Counted from the first letter of the stretch, positions 15,381-23,350 are shown. The stretch is 24,350 nt of DNA from Fimihabitans intestinipullorum (GCA_018714965.1 DVML01000035.1:1-24350); one strand, 5' to 3'. Notes: generated by a model from the sequence alone, not told the origin. Made by a program: numbers and translations.

Positions 15381-17789
15381 ATGTACCAATTGGGAGAACA
15401 GTTTCAATTACAACAAGCAGATGGAATTGCAAACAATAAAGCTGTTTTAAAGGGAACAAAATACCGTATTACTGTATTATCCGATATTTTAGTACGTTTG
15501 GAGTATAGTGAAAATGGTACATTTGAAGATAGACCAACAACATTTGCATGGAAACGTAATTTTCCATCGCCACAATATCAAGTAAAAGAATCGAGTACAC
15601 ATTTAGAAATTACAACGTCACACTTTAAATTAACTTATAAAAAGGAAGCACCATTTTTAGGAAGTGCAATGAATCCTACGTCTAATTTAAAAATCGAATT
15701 AGTTGGAACGGATAGAACTTGGTATTTTCATCATCCGGAAGTTCGTAATTTTGGTGCACCAGGAATGGGATTTGATTTAGAAACAAGTAAAAATAAATTT
15801 CGCAAAGGACTATTTTCACCAGATGGATTTGCTTCAGTAGATGACTCAAATAGTTTAGCAATCGATGCAGGGGGAGATTTGGTAGCGAGAAATCCTGAAA
15901 CAGATCTCTATGTGTTTTTATACCATAATGATTTTGCGACTTGTTTAAAAGATTATTATCAATTAACAGGATCACCAGCACTCCTTCCAAGATATGCATT
16001 CGGAAACTGGTGGAGTCGTAATATCACTTATAACGATAAATCGTTAAAAGAATTGGTAGATACGTTTCGTGAAAAAGAGATTCCTCTTTCTGTATTAGTC
16101 TTAAATGAAGATTGGCACTTGAAAAAAGAAATTAAGAAAAAAGAGATTCATAGTGGGTTTACATTTAATAAGAATTTATTTGCAGCTCCATATAATATGA
16201 TTCAATATTTACATTCAAAAGGAATCCGCTTGGGATTAAATGTCAATCCAGAACAAGGAATATTTGATACGGAAGAATACTATCAAAAAGCTCTTACTTA
16301 TTTACCAGCCGATGAACATGGTGTGATCCCATTTGATGTTTACAATCCAAAGTTTATCGATGTTTATCTGAAATTATTTGTCCATCCGCTCGATGCCCTT
16401 GGGGTTGACTTTTACTGGATTGATTATCAGAATAAGGAAGCATGGAATAAACTGTGGGTATTAGATCACTATCATTTTAACGATATGAAGAGAGATTACA
16501 AACGTCGTCCGATGATCTTAACGAGAAACCCACTTGTAGCAGCACATCGTTATCCTGTCTTATATTCTGGACAAACGATTGTAAGTTGGGAGACGTTAAA
16601 ACAAATTCCGTTTTATAACTCTAGTGCTACCAATATAGGAGTGAACTATTGGAGCCATGATATCGGAGGATTCCACAAGGGAATTGAAGATAATGAGCTA
16701 TATACGCGATTTGTACAGTTAGGAGCATTTAGTCCTATCTTGAAATTCGGAAGTGAAAAAGGAAAATATTATAAGAGAGAACCATGGAAATGGAGTGTTA
16801 AGACTTACGAAATTGTAAAAGATTATTTAGAGCTAAGACACCGTATGATTCCATATCTATACGCGGAAGGTTATAAATATCACAAATATGGAATGCCATT
16901 ATTACAGCCGATTTTTTATAAATACCCAGAAATGTATGACGACAACAACTATAGGAATGAATACTACTTAGGAACGGAATTATTTGTCTGTCCTATCATT
17001 TCAAAAAAAGACTACGATATGAATCGAGTTATACATAAATTCTATATGCCAGATGGAATTTGGTACGATTTCTTCACTGGTAAAAAATTTCCTGGAGGAA
17101 AAAATTACGTATCGTTCTTTAAAGATCAAGATTATCCAGTTTTTGCAAAAACCGGAGCAATCATTCCATTTGGAAATCAGGATGATCTAAATGATACAAC
17201 GCCACCAAAGAATATGGAAATTCACATTTTCCCTGGAAAAGATAATCAGTACAATTTATATGAAGACGATGGAGTGAGTGATTTATATCGTAAAGGATAT
17301 TATTTACTAACATCGATTGAGTATAATTATCTACCAAATAATTATACAGTTATTATTAGATCTGTCGAAGGGAAAAGTGGAATTATTCCAGAACGGCGAA
17401 ATTATAAAATTCGATTCCGTAACACAAAACAGGCAAATGATGTTATCGTATATTTCAATGATCAGAAAATTCAATACAGTGCTTATGTAGAGGGGCCTGA
17501 CTTCATTGTTGAAGTTGAAAATATTCCAACGATCGGTCAGCTTACTTTCAACTGCAAAGGAAACGATATCGAGATCGATGCGGTTCGATTGATCAACGAA
17601 GATATCGCAGAGATTATTAGCGATCTTCAGATCGAAACAGATATGAAGGAAAGAATTGATGCGATCTTATTTGGGGATCTACCAATTAAGAAAAAGAGAA
17701 TTGCAGTTAGAAAATTAGGAAAGCATGGATTAGAAAAACGACACATCAAATTGTTCTTGAAATTATTAGAATATGTAAGTGAAGTTTAG
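15381..17789 (+). CDS. Glycoside hydrolase family 31-like protein (alpha-glucosidase type), acid/base Asp replaced
   Basis: An 802-residue GH31 protein: N-terminal beta domain (about 1-200), catalytic barrel (200-560), a DUF5110-like beta domain with YNLYEDDGVSDLYRKG (about 625-640), and a helical tail (about 730-802). The nucleophile is Asp348 in DFYWIDYQNK. The barrel also keeps HRYPVLYSG, ATNIGVNYWSHDIGGF and ELYTRFVQLGAFSP. Where most relatives read SGDT, with Asp as acid/base, this one reads SGQT, so Gln398 stands at that place. No signal peptide is seen, so it is cytoplasmic and would act on imported oligosaccharides or glycogen-type glucans. GGGGGAT precedes ATG 15381. Co-transcription with the pyruvate kinase-like gene is likely. 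Hydrolase, transglycosylase, lyase-like or inactive protein cannot be told apart here. Confidence 0.87.
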   Translation: MYQLGEQFQLQQADGIANNKAVLKGTKYRITVLSDILVRLEYSENGTFEDRPTTFAWKRNFPSPQYQVKESSTHLEITTSHFKLTYKKEAPFLGSAMNPTSNLKIELVGTDRTWYFHHPEVRNFGAPGMGFDLETSKNKFRKGLFSPDGFASVDDSNSLAIDAGGDLVARNPETDLYVFLYHNDFATCLKDYYQLTGSPALLPRYAFGNWWSRNITYNDKSLKELVDTFREKEIPLSVLVLNEDWHLKKEIKKKEIHSGFTFNKNLFAAPYNMIQYLHSKGIRLGLNVNPEQGIFDTEEYYQKALTYLPADEHGVIPFDVYNPKFIDVYLKLFVHPLDALGVDFYWIDYQNKEAWNKLWVLDHYHFNDMKRDYKRRPMILTRNPLVAAHRYPVLYSGQTIVSWETLKQIPFYNSSATNIGVNYWSHDIGGFHKGIEDNELYTRFVQLGAFSPILKFGSEKGKYYKREPWKWSVKTYEIVKDYLELRHRMIPYLYAEGYKYHKYGMPLLQPIFYKYPEMYDDNNYRNEYYLGTELFVCPIISKKDYDMNRVIHKFYMPDGIWYDFFTGKKFPGGKNYVSFFKDQDYPVFAKTGAIIPFGNQDDLNDTTPPKNMEIHIFPGKDNQYNLYEDDGVSDLYRKGYYLLTSIEYNYLPNNYTVIIRSVEGKSGIIPERRNYKIRFRNTKQANDVIVYFNDQKIQYSAYVEGPDFIVEVENIPTIGQLTFNCKGNDIEIDAVRLINEDIAEIISDLQIETDMKERIDAILFGDLPIKKKRIAVRKLGKHGLEKRHIKLFLKLLEYVSEV

Positions 17790-17799
17790 AAAAATGTAG

Positions 17800-17840
17800 T
17801 AGACACTGATTACTTAAGTAGTTGGTGTCTATTTACTTTT
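17800..17840 (+). terminator. Terminator after the GH31 gene
   Basis: A 32-base near-palindrome (17800-17815 with 17816-17831) with several G-T pairs, followed by TTTACTTTT. No promoter is clear between it and the next gene, so partial read-through may serve that gene. Confidence 0.65.
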
Positions 17841-17857
17841 AATAGGAGGAGAGTAGG

Positions 17858-18325
17858 ATGAACATTATTTTTTTAGATGTCGATGGTGTTTTGAATTCCA
17901 TTGATCATGCGAAAAAAGTGTACGAAGAGACGCTGAGAGCACATTCTGGGTACGAGTATCCATTTGATCCAGAATGCTTAGAACGATTACAGAGACTAGT
18001 TGAAAAAACGGATGCTAGGATTGTAATTACATCGACTTGGAGAAAAACAGAAGAAGGAAAAAGAACATTACAAAATGTTTTAGAACAATATGATCTTGCG
18101 AATCGAGTTATTGGCTATACTCCAATTTTAAATAAGAAAAGAGGAGAGGAAATCAAATCATTTTTAGAAACACTCAACGTAGAAGCTTCCTATATTATTT
18201 TGGATGACGATGATGACATGGAAGAACTAACACCATATCTTATTTTAACAAGTATGAAAACTGGATTAACAGAAGAAAAAATGACGGAAGGAATGCAGAA
18301 GTTAAAGAAGTTTTCTAAGCTGTAA
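17858..18325 (+). CDS. HAD-superfamily protein (HAD_SAK-like)
   Basis: A 155-residue single-domain HAD protein. FLDVDGVLN (Asp7, Asp9) is motif I, TSTW (58-61) motif II, and LDDDDDME (115-122) the acidic metal-binding motif IV. KRGEEIKSFLE (94-104) fits the small HAD domains grouped as HAD_SAK, some of which occur in RNA-repair 'Swiss army knife' proteins. No cap domain is present, so a polynucleotide, protein or other large phosphate substrate is more likely than a small sugar phosphate. This is inference. AGGAGGAGA lies 6 to 14 bases before ATG 17858. The stop codon lies 3 bases before the -35 of the next promoter. Confidence 0.78.
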   Translation: MNIIFLDVDGVLNSIDHAKKVYEETLRAHSGYEYPFDPECLERLQRLVEKTDARIVITSTWRKTEEGKRTLQNVLEQYDLANRVIGYTPILNKKRGEEIKSFLETLNVEASYIILDDDDDMEELTPYLILTSMKTGLTEEKMTEGMQKLKKFSKL

Positions 18326-18328
18326 AAA

Positions 18329-18357
18329 TTGACAATGAATTTATCGTGAAATAAAAT
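18329..18357 (+). promoter_or_regulatory. Strong sigma-A promoter of the lipoprotein gene
   Basis: Consensus TTGACA (18329-18334), 17 bp, TAAAAT (18352-18357). Predicted start near 18364, which rules out the in-frame ATG at 18360 as start codon. Confidence 0.8.
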
Positions 18358-18374
18358 ACATGAGGGAGGAAAAA

Positions 18375-18809
18375 ATGAAATCAAAAAAATTATTAGCAGT
18401 TGCTGTAGCTTTATCGACAACTATGATGGGATGTCAGGCAGAAAGCAACAAAGAAAAAACCGTAGATCAGCAAGAAAGTTCATCCTTTGTAATAGAAGGT
18501 GGAGTAGCACAAGAAGGAGAAACCAAACGATTCGATGTTGGAAAGCATATGTTTTTTATTCGCTACGCTCCAGTAGACAGTTATAAAGATGTAGGTGGGT
18601 CTATAGAGATTCCTGAAGGATACGAAGTATTTGATGTTGAAAATGTAGCAGAATTTAAAGGGATGACGGTTGCGTACGATGTATGGTATCAAAATACAGT
18701 TCCAGTAGAAGTGACGGCTGTTTATAATGAATCTATTCAAGGATACGATTATTCACAGTTTGGAACGCCAATCGAATTAGAAAAACAGAAAGTATATCAA
18801 AAATCGTAA
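18375..18809 (+). CDS. Small putative lipoprotein of unknown function
   Basis: A 144-residue protein with a lipoprotein-like signal: MKSKK, a hydrophobic stretch LLAVAVALSTTMMG and Cys20. The lipobox MMGC lacks the usual Leu at -3 but is within known variation. After a Ser/Gln/Glu-rich spacer (21-40) comes a compact domain with mixed strands (GKHMFFIRYAPVD, GYEVFDVENVAEF, TVAYDVWYQNTVPVEVTAVYN). I do not recognise the family. ATG 18375 follows GAGGGAGGA (18362-18370). The promoter is one of the best in the window, so the protein may be abundant. No clear terminator follows before the leuS leader promoter. Confidence 0.75.
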   Translation: MKSKKLLAVAVALSTTMMGCQAESNKEKTVDQQESSSFVIEGGVAQEGETKRFDVGKHMFFIRYAPVDSYKDVGGSIEIPEGYEVFDVENVAEFKGMTVAYDVWYQNTVPVEVTAVYNESIQGYDYSQFGTPIELEKQKVYQKS

Positions 18810-18828
18810 GAAGCTTTTTCATAAAGGG

Positions 18829-18857
18829 TTGAAACTTACATAAATCTATATTATAAT
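18829..18857 (+). promoter_or_regulatory. Sigma-A promoter of the leuS T-box transcript
   Basis: TTGAAA (18829-18834), 17 bp, TATAAT (18852-18857). Transcription would begin near 18864, just before the T-box leader. Confidence 0.8.
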
Positions 18858-18869
18858 AATACTAGTTTT

Positions 18870-19071
18870 GAAAAACGAGGAAGAAGAGTAGTAGTTAAAT
18901 TGGAATGCGTAGAGATGATGTGGCTGGTGAAAACATCACATATCCATTTGATGAACTCGCTTTGGAGTTGCCGTAAGGCCGTTTGAACGCGTTAAGTGAA
19001 AGAGATCATAAAGTATTATGGAATTAAGGTGGTACCGTGCTTTTAGCGCCCTTAAACATGATACTTTTTTA
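18870..19071 (+). promoter_or_regulatory. T-box riboswitch, leucine type
   Basis: The T-box core AATTAAGGTGGTACCGTGC is at 19022-19040. The terminator is formed by AAAGTATTATG (19010-19020) pairing with CATGATACTTT (19057-19067), with inner TTAAGG/CCTTAA pairing, and ends in a T run. CTC at 18956-18958, in GAACTCG and followed by a purine, is the likely leucine specifier. It controls the small membrane protein gene and leuS together. Confidence 0.9.
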
Positions 19072-19085
19072 TTTTAGGAGGGTTT

Positions 19086-19436
19086 ATGGAAGAAGTAATT
19101 ATATTTATTTTATTCTTTCTACTTGTATATGGCATGTATTATCTATTTGTGATATCTCGTAATAAGAAGTTAAAACAGTACTATCAAAGTACAGAAGTAC
19201 GCTATTTAGAGATGCGTTATCACATCGATTTAAAAGATGTTCCGATTCAGAAATTAGCGAGAACACTTGCATTTGCGAATGCGGTTATCATCAGTTTAAC
19301 CGCCTGGATTGCTAGCTTGCTTCCGAATTTGATTTTACAACTTGTCGTAGGGTTTATCTTGTTGATTTTATTTATCTTAATAGGATATCATTTTGTTGGA
19401 AAATATTATCAGAAAAAGTTAGGAACGAAGAAATAG
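19086..19436 (+). CDS. Small three-helix membrane protein in the leuS operon
   Basis: A 116-residue integral membrane protein. Hydrophobic segments are at about 4-23, 62-80 and 84-105. Between the first two is a basic, soluble stretch (SRNKKLKQYYQSTEVRYLEMRYHIDLKDVPIQKLART) with Tyr, Arg and Lys in regular spacing. The C-terminus is basic (KYYQKKLGTKK). I do not recognise the family. ATG 19086 follows AGGAGGG directly after the T-box terminator, and the stop is 13 bases before leuS. Its only visible promoter is the leucine T-box transcript, so it should rise when tRNA-Leu is uncharged. That context suggests a role in membrane biology tied to leucine supply or tRNA charging, but function is unknown. 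Confidence 0.8.
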   Translation: MEEVIIFILFFLLVYGMYYLFVISRNKKLKQYYQSTEVRYLEMRYHIDLKDVPIQKLARTLAFANAVIISLTAWIASLLPNLILQLVVGFILLILFILIGYHFVGKYYQKKLGTKK

Positions 19437-19449
19437 GAGGATGAGAAAG

Positions 19450-21846
19450 ATGTATGATTTTAAAAAGATAGAACAAAAATGGCAAACGTATTGGAAAGAA
19501 CATAATACATTTGAAGCGAAAAATGGAAGCGAAAAGAAAAAATATTATATCTTAGTGGAATTCCCATACCCATCAGGGGCAGGACTTCACGTAGGGCACG
19601 TTCGTAGTTATACGGCTCTCGATGCGCTCGCACGTAAAAGACGTATGGAAGGATATAATGTGTTATTTCCAATGGGATGGGATGCATTTGGTGCACCTGC
19701 AGAACAATATGCGATCGCAAATCATATTCACCCAAAAGATGCAGTACAAGAAAATATTAAAACATTTAAAGGCCAGATTCAAACGATTGGAATTTCATTT
19801 GATTGGAATCGTGAGTTTGCAACGACCGATGCTGATTACTATAAGTGGACTCAGTGGCAATTTTTGAAATTCTATGAACACGGACTTGCTTATAAAGCGA
19901 AAAAACCAATTAACTGGTGTCCAAAGTGTAAGACAGGCCTTTCGAATGAGGATTCTAGTGGCGGTGTTTGTGAACGTTGTGGAACACCTGTTGTACAAAA
20001 GGAAAAAGAACAGTGGATGCTTCGCATGAGTGATTATGCAGAACAATTATTGGATGGATTAGATGATACGAAGTTCCAAGATCGTACGAAAATCGCACAA
20101 CGTAATTGGATCGGAAAGAGTACAGGGGCAGAAGTAGAATTTAAAGTCGCAGATACAGATGAGACTTTAACAGTATTTACAACTAGACCTGATACATTAT
20201 ATGGAGTTACTTTCATGGTTGTTGCTCCTGAACATCCGATGATCGAAACGTTGAAAGATAGAATTCAAAATATGGATGAAGTACGTGCTTATCAAGATGA
20301 AGCTCGTCATAAAAGTGCATTCGAACGTACAGAACTTGTCAAAGATAAGACAGGTGTTTGTCTAGAAGGATTAAAAGCAATTAATCCATTAAACGATACG
20401 GAAATTCCAATCTATATTTCAGACTACGTTATGATGGGATATGGAACGGGAGCAATTATGGCAGTTCCTGCTCACGATGATCGTGACTATGCTTTTGCTC
20501 GTAAATTTGATATTCCAATCATCGAAGTCATCAAAGGTGGCAATATCGAAGAAGCTGCCTATACCGGAGATGGAGAAATGGTAAACTCTGGAATCTTAAA
20601 TGGTATGACAAATAAAAAAGATTCTATTGCTAAGATGATTGAATATTTAGAAGAAAAGAAAATCGGACGTAAGAAAGTCAACTATAAATTGCAAGATTGG
20701 ATTTTCTCTCGTCAACGTTTCTGGGGAGAACCGATTCCAATGATCTATTGTGAAGATTGTGGATGGGTGCCAGTGCCAGAAAAAGATTTACCTGTATTAC
20801 TTCCAGATGTTGCAAATTATGAGCCAACAGACAATGGAGAAAGTCCGCTTGCTGCGATTACAGACTGGGTAAATACACCTTGTCCACATTGTGGTAAGAT
20901 GGCGAGAAGAGAAACTGATACGATGCCAAACTGGGCTGGTTCAAGTTGGTATTGGCTTCGCTATATGGATGCTCACAATGATAAAGAGTTCGTATCTATG
21001 GATGCGATGAAATATTGGGGAAAAGTAGATTGGTATAACGGTGGAATGGAACATGCAACGAGACACTTATTATATGCTCGTTTCTGGAATCAATTCTTAT
21101 ACAATATCGGACTTGTTCCAAATAAAGAACCATTCGAAATTCGTACTTCTCACGGGATGATCTTGGGAGATAACGGAGAAAAGATGAGTAAATCAAAAGG
21201 TAACGTTGTCAATCCAAATGAGATCGTTGAAAATTACGGTGCGGATGCGCTTCGTACTTACGAGATGTTCATTGGTGATTACGAGAAAGAAGCTGCTTGG
21301 AGTACAAATGGATTAAAAGGATGTAAACGTTTCTTAGATCGTGTATGGAAATTACAAGATTGCCTCAATGATAAAGATGGTTATACAGATGAAGTGTTGA
21401 TCAATCAAACGATCCGCAAAGTAACAAACGATTTAGAGACGATGAAGTATAATACAGCTGTATCTGCTTTGATGATCTTAGTGAATCGTTTAGAAGAAGC
21501 AAAGACAATTACGAGAAATGATTTACGTACATTGATTCACTTGTTAAATCCAATCGCTCCACATATTACAGAAGAGATGAATGAGTTATGTGAGTTAGGT
21601 ACTCCATTATGCGAAAGCGCTTGGCCAACTTACGACGAATCTAAATGTGAATCTGAAACATTTACGATGGTTGTACAAGTGAATGGAAAAGTACGTGGAA
21701 AGATCGAAACAGGATCTGACACGACGAAAGAAGAAATGGAAAAACTTGCTCGTGAAATCGACAATGTAAAAGCACATATCGAAGGAAAAGAAATCGTAAA
21801 AACGATTGTTGTTCCTAAGAAACTTGTCAATATAGTTGTAAAGTAA
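19450..21846 (+). CDS. leuS: Leucyl-tRNA synthetase
   Basis: Charges tRNA-Leu in the cytoplasm. The 798 residues match bacterial LeuRS. HVGH (47-50) within YPSGAGLHVGHVRSYTALD is the first class I signature, and KMSKS (578-582) the second. The zinc-binding module WCPKCKTGLSNE...CERCG is near 155-185. The CP1 editing domain carries TTRPDTLYG and AHDDRD, with the Asp that checks non-cognate amino acids. The C-terminal VNGKVRGKIE block is typical. I chose ATG 19450, since AGGAGG (19435-19440) touches the ATG at 19441 and is well placed only for 19450; MYDFKKIEQKWQ is also the usual start. A terminator overlaps the stop codon. Confidence 0.97.
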   Translation: MYDFKKIEQKWQTYWKEHNTFEAKNGSEKKKYYILVEFPYPSGAGLHVGHVRSYTALDALARKRRMEGYNVLFPMGWDAFGAPAEQYAIANHIHPKDAVQENIKTFKGQIQTIGISFDWNREFATTDADYYKWTQWQFLKFYEHGLAYKAKKPINWCPKCKTGLSNEDSSGGVCERCGTPVVQKEKEQWMLRMSDYAEQLLDGLDDTKFQDRTKIAQRNWIGKSTGAEVEFKVADTDETLTVFTTRPDTLYGVTFMVVAPEHPMIETLKDRIQNMDEVRAYQDEARHKSAFERTELVKDKTGVCLEGLKAINPLNDTEIPIYISDYVMMGYGTGAIMAVPAHDDRDYAFARKFDIPIIEVIKGGNIEEAAYTGDGEMVNSGILNGMTNKKDSIAKMIEYLEEKKIGRKKVNYKLQDWIFSRQRFWGEPIPMIYCEDCGWVPVPEKDLPVLLPDVANYEPTDNGESPLAAITDWVNTPCPHCGKMARRETDTMPNWAGSSWYWLRYMDAHNDKEFVSMDAMKYWGKVDWYNGGMEHATRHLLYARFWNQFLYNIGLVPNKEPFEIRTSHGMILGDNGEKMSKSKGNVVNPNEIVENYGADALRTYEMFIGDYEKEAAWSTNGLKGCKRFLDRVWKLQDCLNDKDGYTDEVLINQTIRKVTNDLETMKYNTAVSALMILVNRLEEAKTITRNDLRTLIHLLNPIAPHITEEMNELCELGTPLCESAWPTYDESKCESETFTMVVQVNGKVRGKIETGSDTTKEEMEKLAREIDNVKAHIEGKEIVKTIVVPKKLVNIVVK

Positions 21847-21869
21847 GCAATTCATTTGCTTACTTTTTT
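21841..21869 (+). terminator. Terminator of the leuS operon
   Basis: A 10-bp stem (21841-21850 with 21856-21865), TTCAT loop, six T residues. It overlaps the leuS stop codon. Confidence 0.88.
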
Positions 21870-21881
21870 GTTGTGAAAAAA

Positions 21882-21910
21882 TTGTCAAAAGAGAAATAGT
21901 AGGGTATAAT
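21882..21910 (+). promoter_or_regulatory. Sigma-A promoter of the tRNA pair
   Basis: TTGTCA (21882-21887), 17 bp, TATAAT (21905-21910), ending 8 bases before the first tRNA. Confidence 0.85.
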
Positions 21911-21918
21911 GTGATTAT

Positions 21919-21995
21919 GTTCATGTAGCTCAGCTGGATAGAGTGCTTCCCTCCGAAGGAAGAGGTCGTGGGTTCGACTCCCGCCATGAACACCA
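21919..21995 (+). tRNA. tRNA-Arg (anticodon CCG)
   Basis: A full cloverleaf: acceptor GTTCATG/CATGAAC, D arm with AGCTGGATA, anticodon stem CTTCC/GGAAG around loop CTCCGAA (anticodon CCG at 21953-21955), T arm with TTCGACT, discriminator A and encoded CCA. It reads CGG codons. Confidence 0.95.
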
Positions 21996-21996
21996 C

Positions 21997-22073
21997 GGGT
22001 GATTAGCTCAGTTGGTTAGAGCGCTTGCTTGACGTGCAAGAGGTCATAGGTTCGAGTCCTATATCTCCCACCA
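21997..22073 (+). tRNA. tRNA-Val (anticodon GAC)
   Basis: Starts one base after the previous tRNA. Anticodon stem CTTGC/GCAAG encloses TTGACGT (anticodon GAC, 22031-22033); D arm GCTC/GAGC; T arm ATAGG/CCTAT with TTCGAGT; encoded CCA. The acceptor GGGTGAT/ATCTCCC has one T-T mismatch at the fourth pair (22000 with 22066). It reads GUC/GUU codons. Confidence 0.93.
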
Positions 22074-22115
22074 GTGACTAATCTGTTCGAACTATTCGAA
22101 CTTTAAATATACTTT

Positions 22116-22140
22116 CAGTCTAATATATGACTGTTTTTTT
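22116..22140 (+). terminator. Short terminator after the tRNA pair
   Basis: A 5-bp stem CAGTC/GACTG (22116-22120 with 22129-22133), 8-base loop, seven T residues. The stem is weak but the T run is clear. Confidence 0.5.
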
Positions 22141-22151
22141 GTTTTAAAAAA

Positions 22152-22198
22152 AATCCCCTAGGTAATTTTGATATTTATGTCAAAATTCCTAGGGGGTT
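22152..22198. repeat. Long imperfect hairpin
   Basis: Arms 22152-22171 and 22180-22198 pair over about 19 bp with one bulged T (22163); CCCCTAGG pairs with CCTAGGGG and AATTTTGA with TCAAAATT. On the minus strand it ends in eight T residues, a good terminator shape; on the plus strand the tail is only AT-rich. It could be a back-up terminator, a protein-binding palindrome or a mobile-element remnant. Confidence 0.75.
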
Positions 22199-22240
22199 AA
22201 ATATTTTGTCAAAACCAAATATAATAATCTAAAAGAATAG

Positions 22241-22249
22241 TGATATAAT
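22241..22249 (+). promoter_or_regulatory. Extended -10 promoter of the hydrolase gene
   Basis: TGA-TATAAT with no good -35. Predicted start near 22256, which disfavours the in-frame GTG at 22256 as start codon. Confidence 0.6.
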
Positions 22250-22267
22250 ATAGTTGTGGGTGATAGA

Positions 22268-23269
22268 ATGCAAATTTCAAATAATTTTGAGTCGTTGAAA
22301 ACTGAATCTAATGTTGAGTTTAATTATAATAATTGGGGAAAAGAATACACGGTACAAATTATCTATCCTAATGATATCAGTAATTATAATATTCCATATA
22401 TTTTAGTTTTGCCGAAAAATATGAAAGAAAATTGTATTTTGGCTGTTGAATCAAATAATTTAGAAACTGAAAATAGTGACGATTTATTGAATAATGGCCT
22501 ACTTACCGCACATAAATTAGTTCAACAACTAAAAGACAATGATAATCCAGTCCTTATTCCAATAGTCCCAAGCGTAAAAAATGGAATACCTTATTATCAA
22601 CAATTATCAAAAGAATGTTTTTCAATTCCTAGTGCTCATCCATTTTATAGAATAGATTTACAAGTTCTAAACATTATAAATGAAGTTAAGCAGAATCTTT
22701 CTGATAAGATAAATCTAAGAGATAAAATTTTTTTAAACGGATATTCATCATCAGGAGTATTTGCTCAACGATTTGCTTTATTACATCCAGAAATTGTAGA
22801 TACATTATGTATTGGTGGAGCTAGTGGTAGTATTCCAGTACCAATTTTGGAATTAGGATATCCTCTTGGAATAGCAGATTATTATGAAATAACTGGAAAA
22901 CAATTTGATTTAGAAGTTTACTCACAAATTAAATTTAGATATTATATAGGACAATTTGAAGATAAAAGAAAAACTTCCGAAAGATATGATGAGAGCGGTA
23001 ATTTTGCACCAATGCATGATATGAGTTATTTTGATAGAAGTGTACCAACTCCCATCGGACACAAACAAAGAGCTATGTTCGGAACAAATCTCTTGGAAAG
23101 ATCAAATAAACAGATAAGATTAATGAAGGAGATGGGAATGGACATCGAACAGCAAATTTTTGAAGGAAGAACCCATAATAATTACAATGAAATCGGGATA
23201 AATGAATTAGGAGATGAGTATGTAAATCATATTTATAATCAATCAGCTGCTGAAAATAAAAAGTTGTAG
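22268..23269 (+). CDS. Alpha/beta-hydrolase fold protein
   Basis: A 333-residue protein without signal peptide. LNGYSSSGVFAQRFALLHPEIVD (split around residues 157-179) is the nucleophile elbow: Gly158-Tyr-Ser160-Ser-Ser-Gly163, with Ser160 the likely nucleophile and Ser instead of Gly at +2. A GGASGS(I)P turn follows at 183-190. His303 in FEGRTHNN is the likely catalytic His near the end. The acid residue is not certain. It resembles a group of uncharacterised esterase-like hydrolases of Bacillota, with the GxSxS-G elbow. ATG 22268 follows GGGTGAT. Base composition is visibly more AT-rich (many AAT, ATA, TTA codons) than in leuS, and the gene lies between tRNA genes and an IS end, so acquisition by transfer is plausible. 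Confidence 0.72.
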   Translation: MQISNNFESLKTESNVEFNYNNWGKEYTVQIIYPNDISNYNIPYILVLPKNMKENCILAVESNNLETENSDDLLNNGLLTAHKLVQQLKDNDNPVLIPIVPSVKNGIPYYQQLSKECFSIPSAHPFYRIDLQVLNIINEVKQNLSDKINLRDKIFLNGYSSSGVFAQRFALLHPEIVDTLCIGGASGSIPVPILELGYPLGIADYYEITGKQFDLEVYSQIKFRYYIGQFEDKRKTSERYDESGNFAPMHDMSYFDRSVPTPIGHKQRAMFGTNLLERSNKQIRLMKEMGMDIEQQIFEGRTHNNYNEIGINELGDEYVNHIYNQSAAENKKL

Positions 23270-23323
23270 ATAACTTCCTCAACGGCACCAGATAGATAGC
23301 TACTCGAGTTTTTGAGTAAAATA

Positions 23324-23350
23324 AAAAATGACTTTTGACAAGTCATTTTT
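23324..23350 (+). terminator. Terminator after the hydrolase gene
   Basis: A perfect 11-bp stem (23324-23334 with 23340-23350) with a TTGAC loop; the descending arm ends in five T residues. A weaker 5-bp hairpin (TACTC/GAGTA) lies just upstream at 23301-23318. The rest of 23270-23475 shows no gene I can support. Confidence 0.78.

Noticed and set aside
15682..15999. A 105-codon minus-strand frame inside the GH31 gene
   Set aside because: Shadow of a clear coding region, with no start signals.
18360..18374. Earlier ATG as start of the lipoprotein gene
   Set aside because: The codons between contain the ribosome site, and the predicted transcript begins after this ATG.
21607..21996. A 129-codon minus-strand open frame across the leuS end and tRNA-Arg
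   Set aside because: It overlaps leuS, a terminator, a promoter and a tRNA, so it cannot be a real gene.
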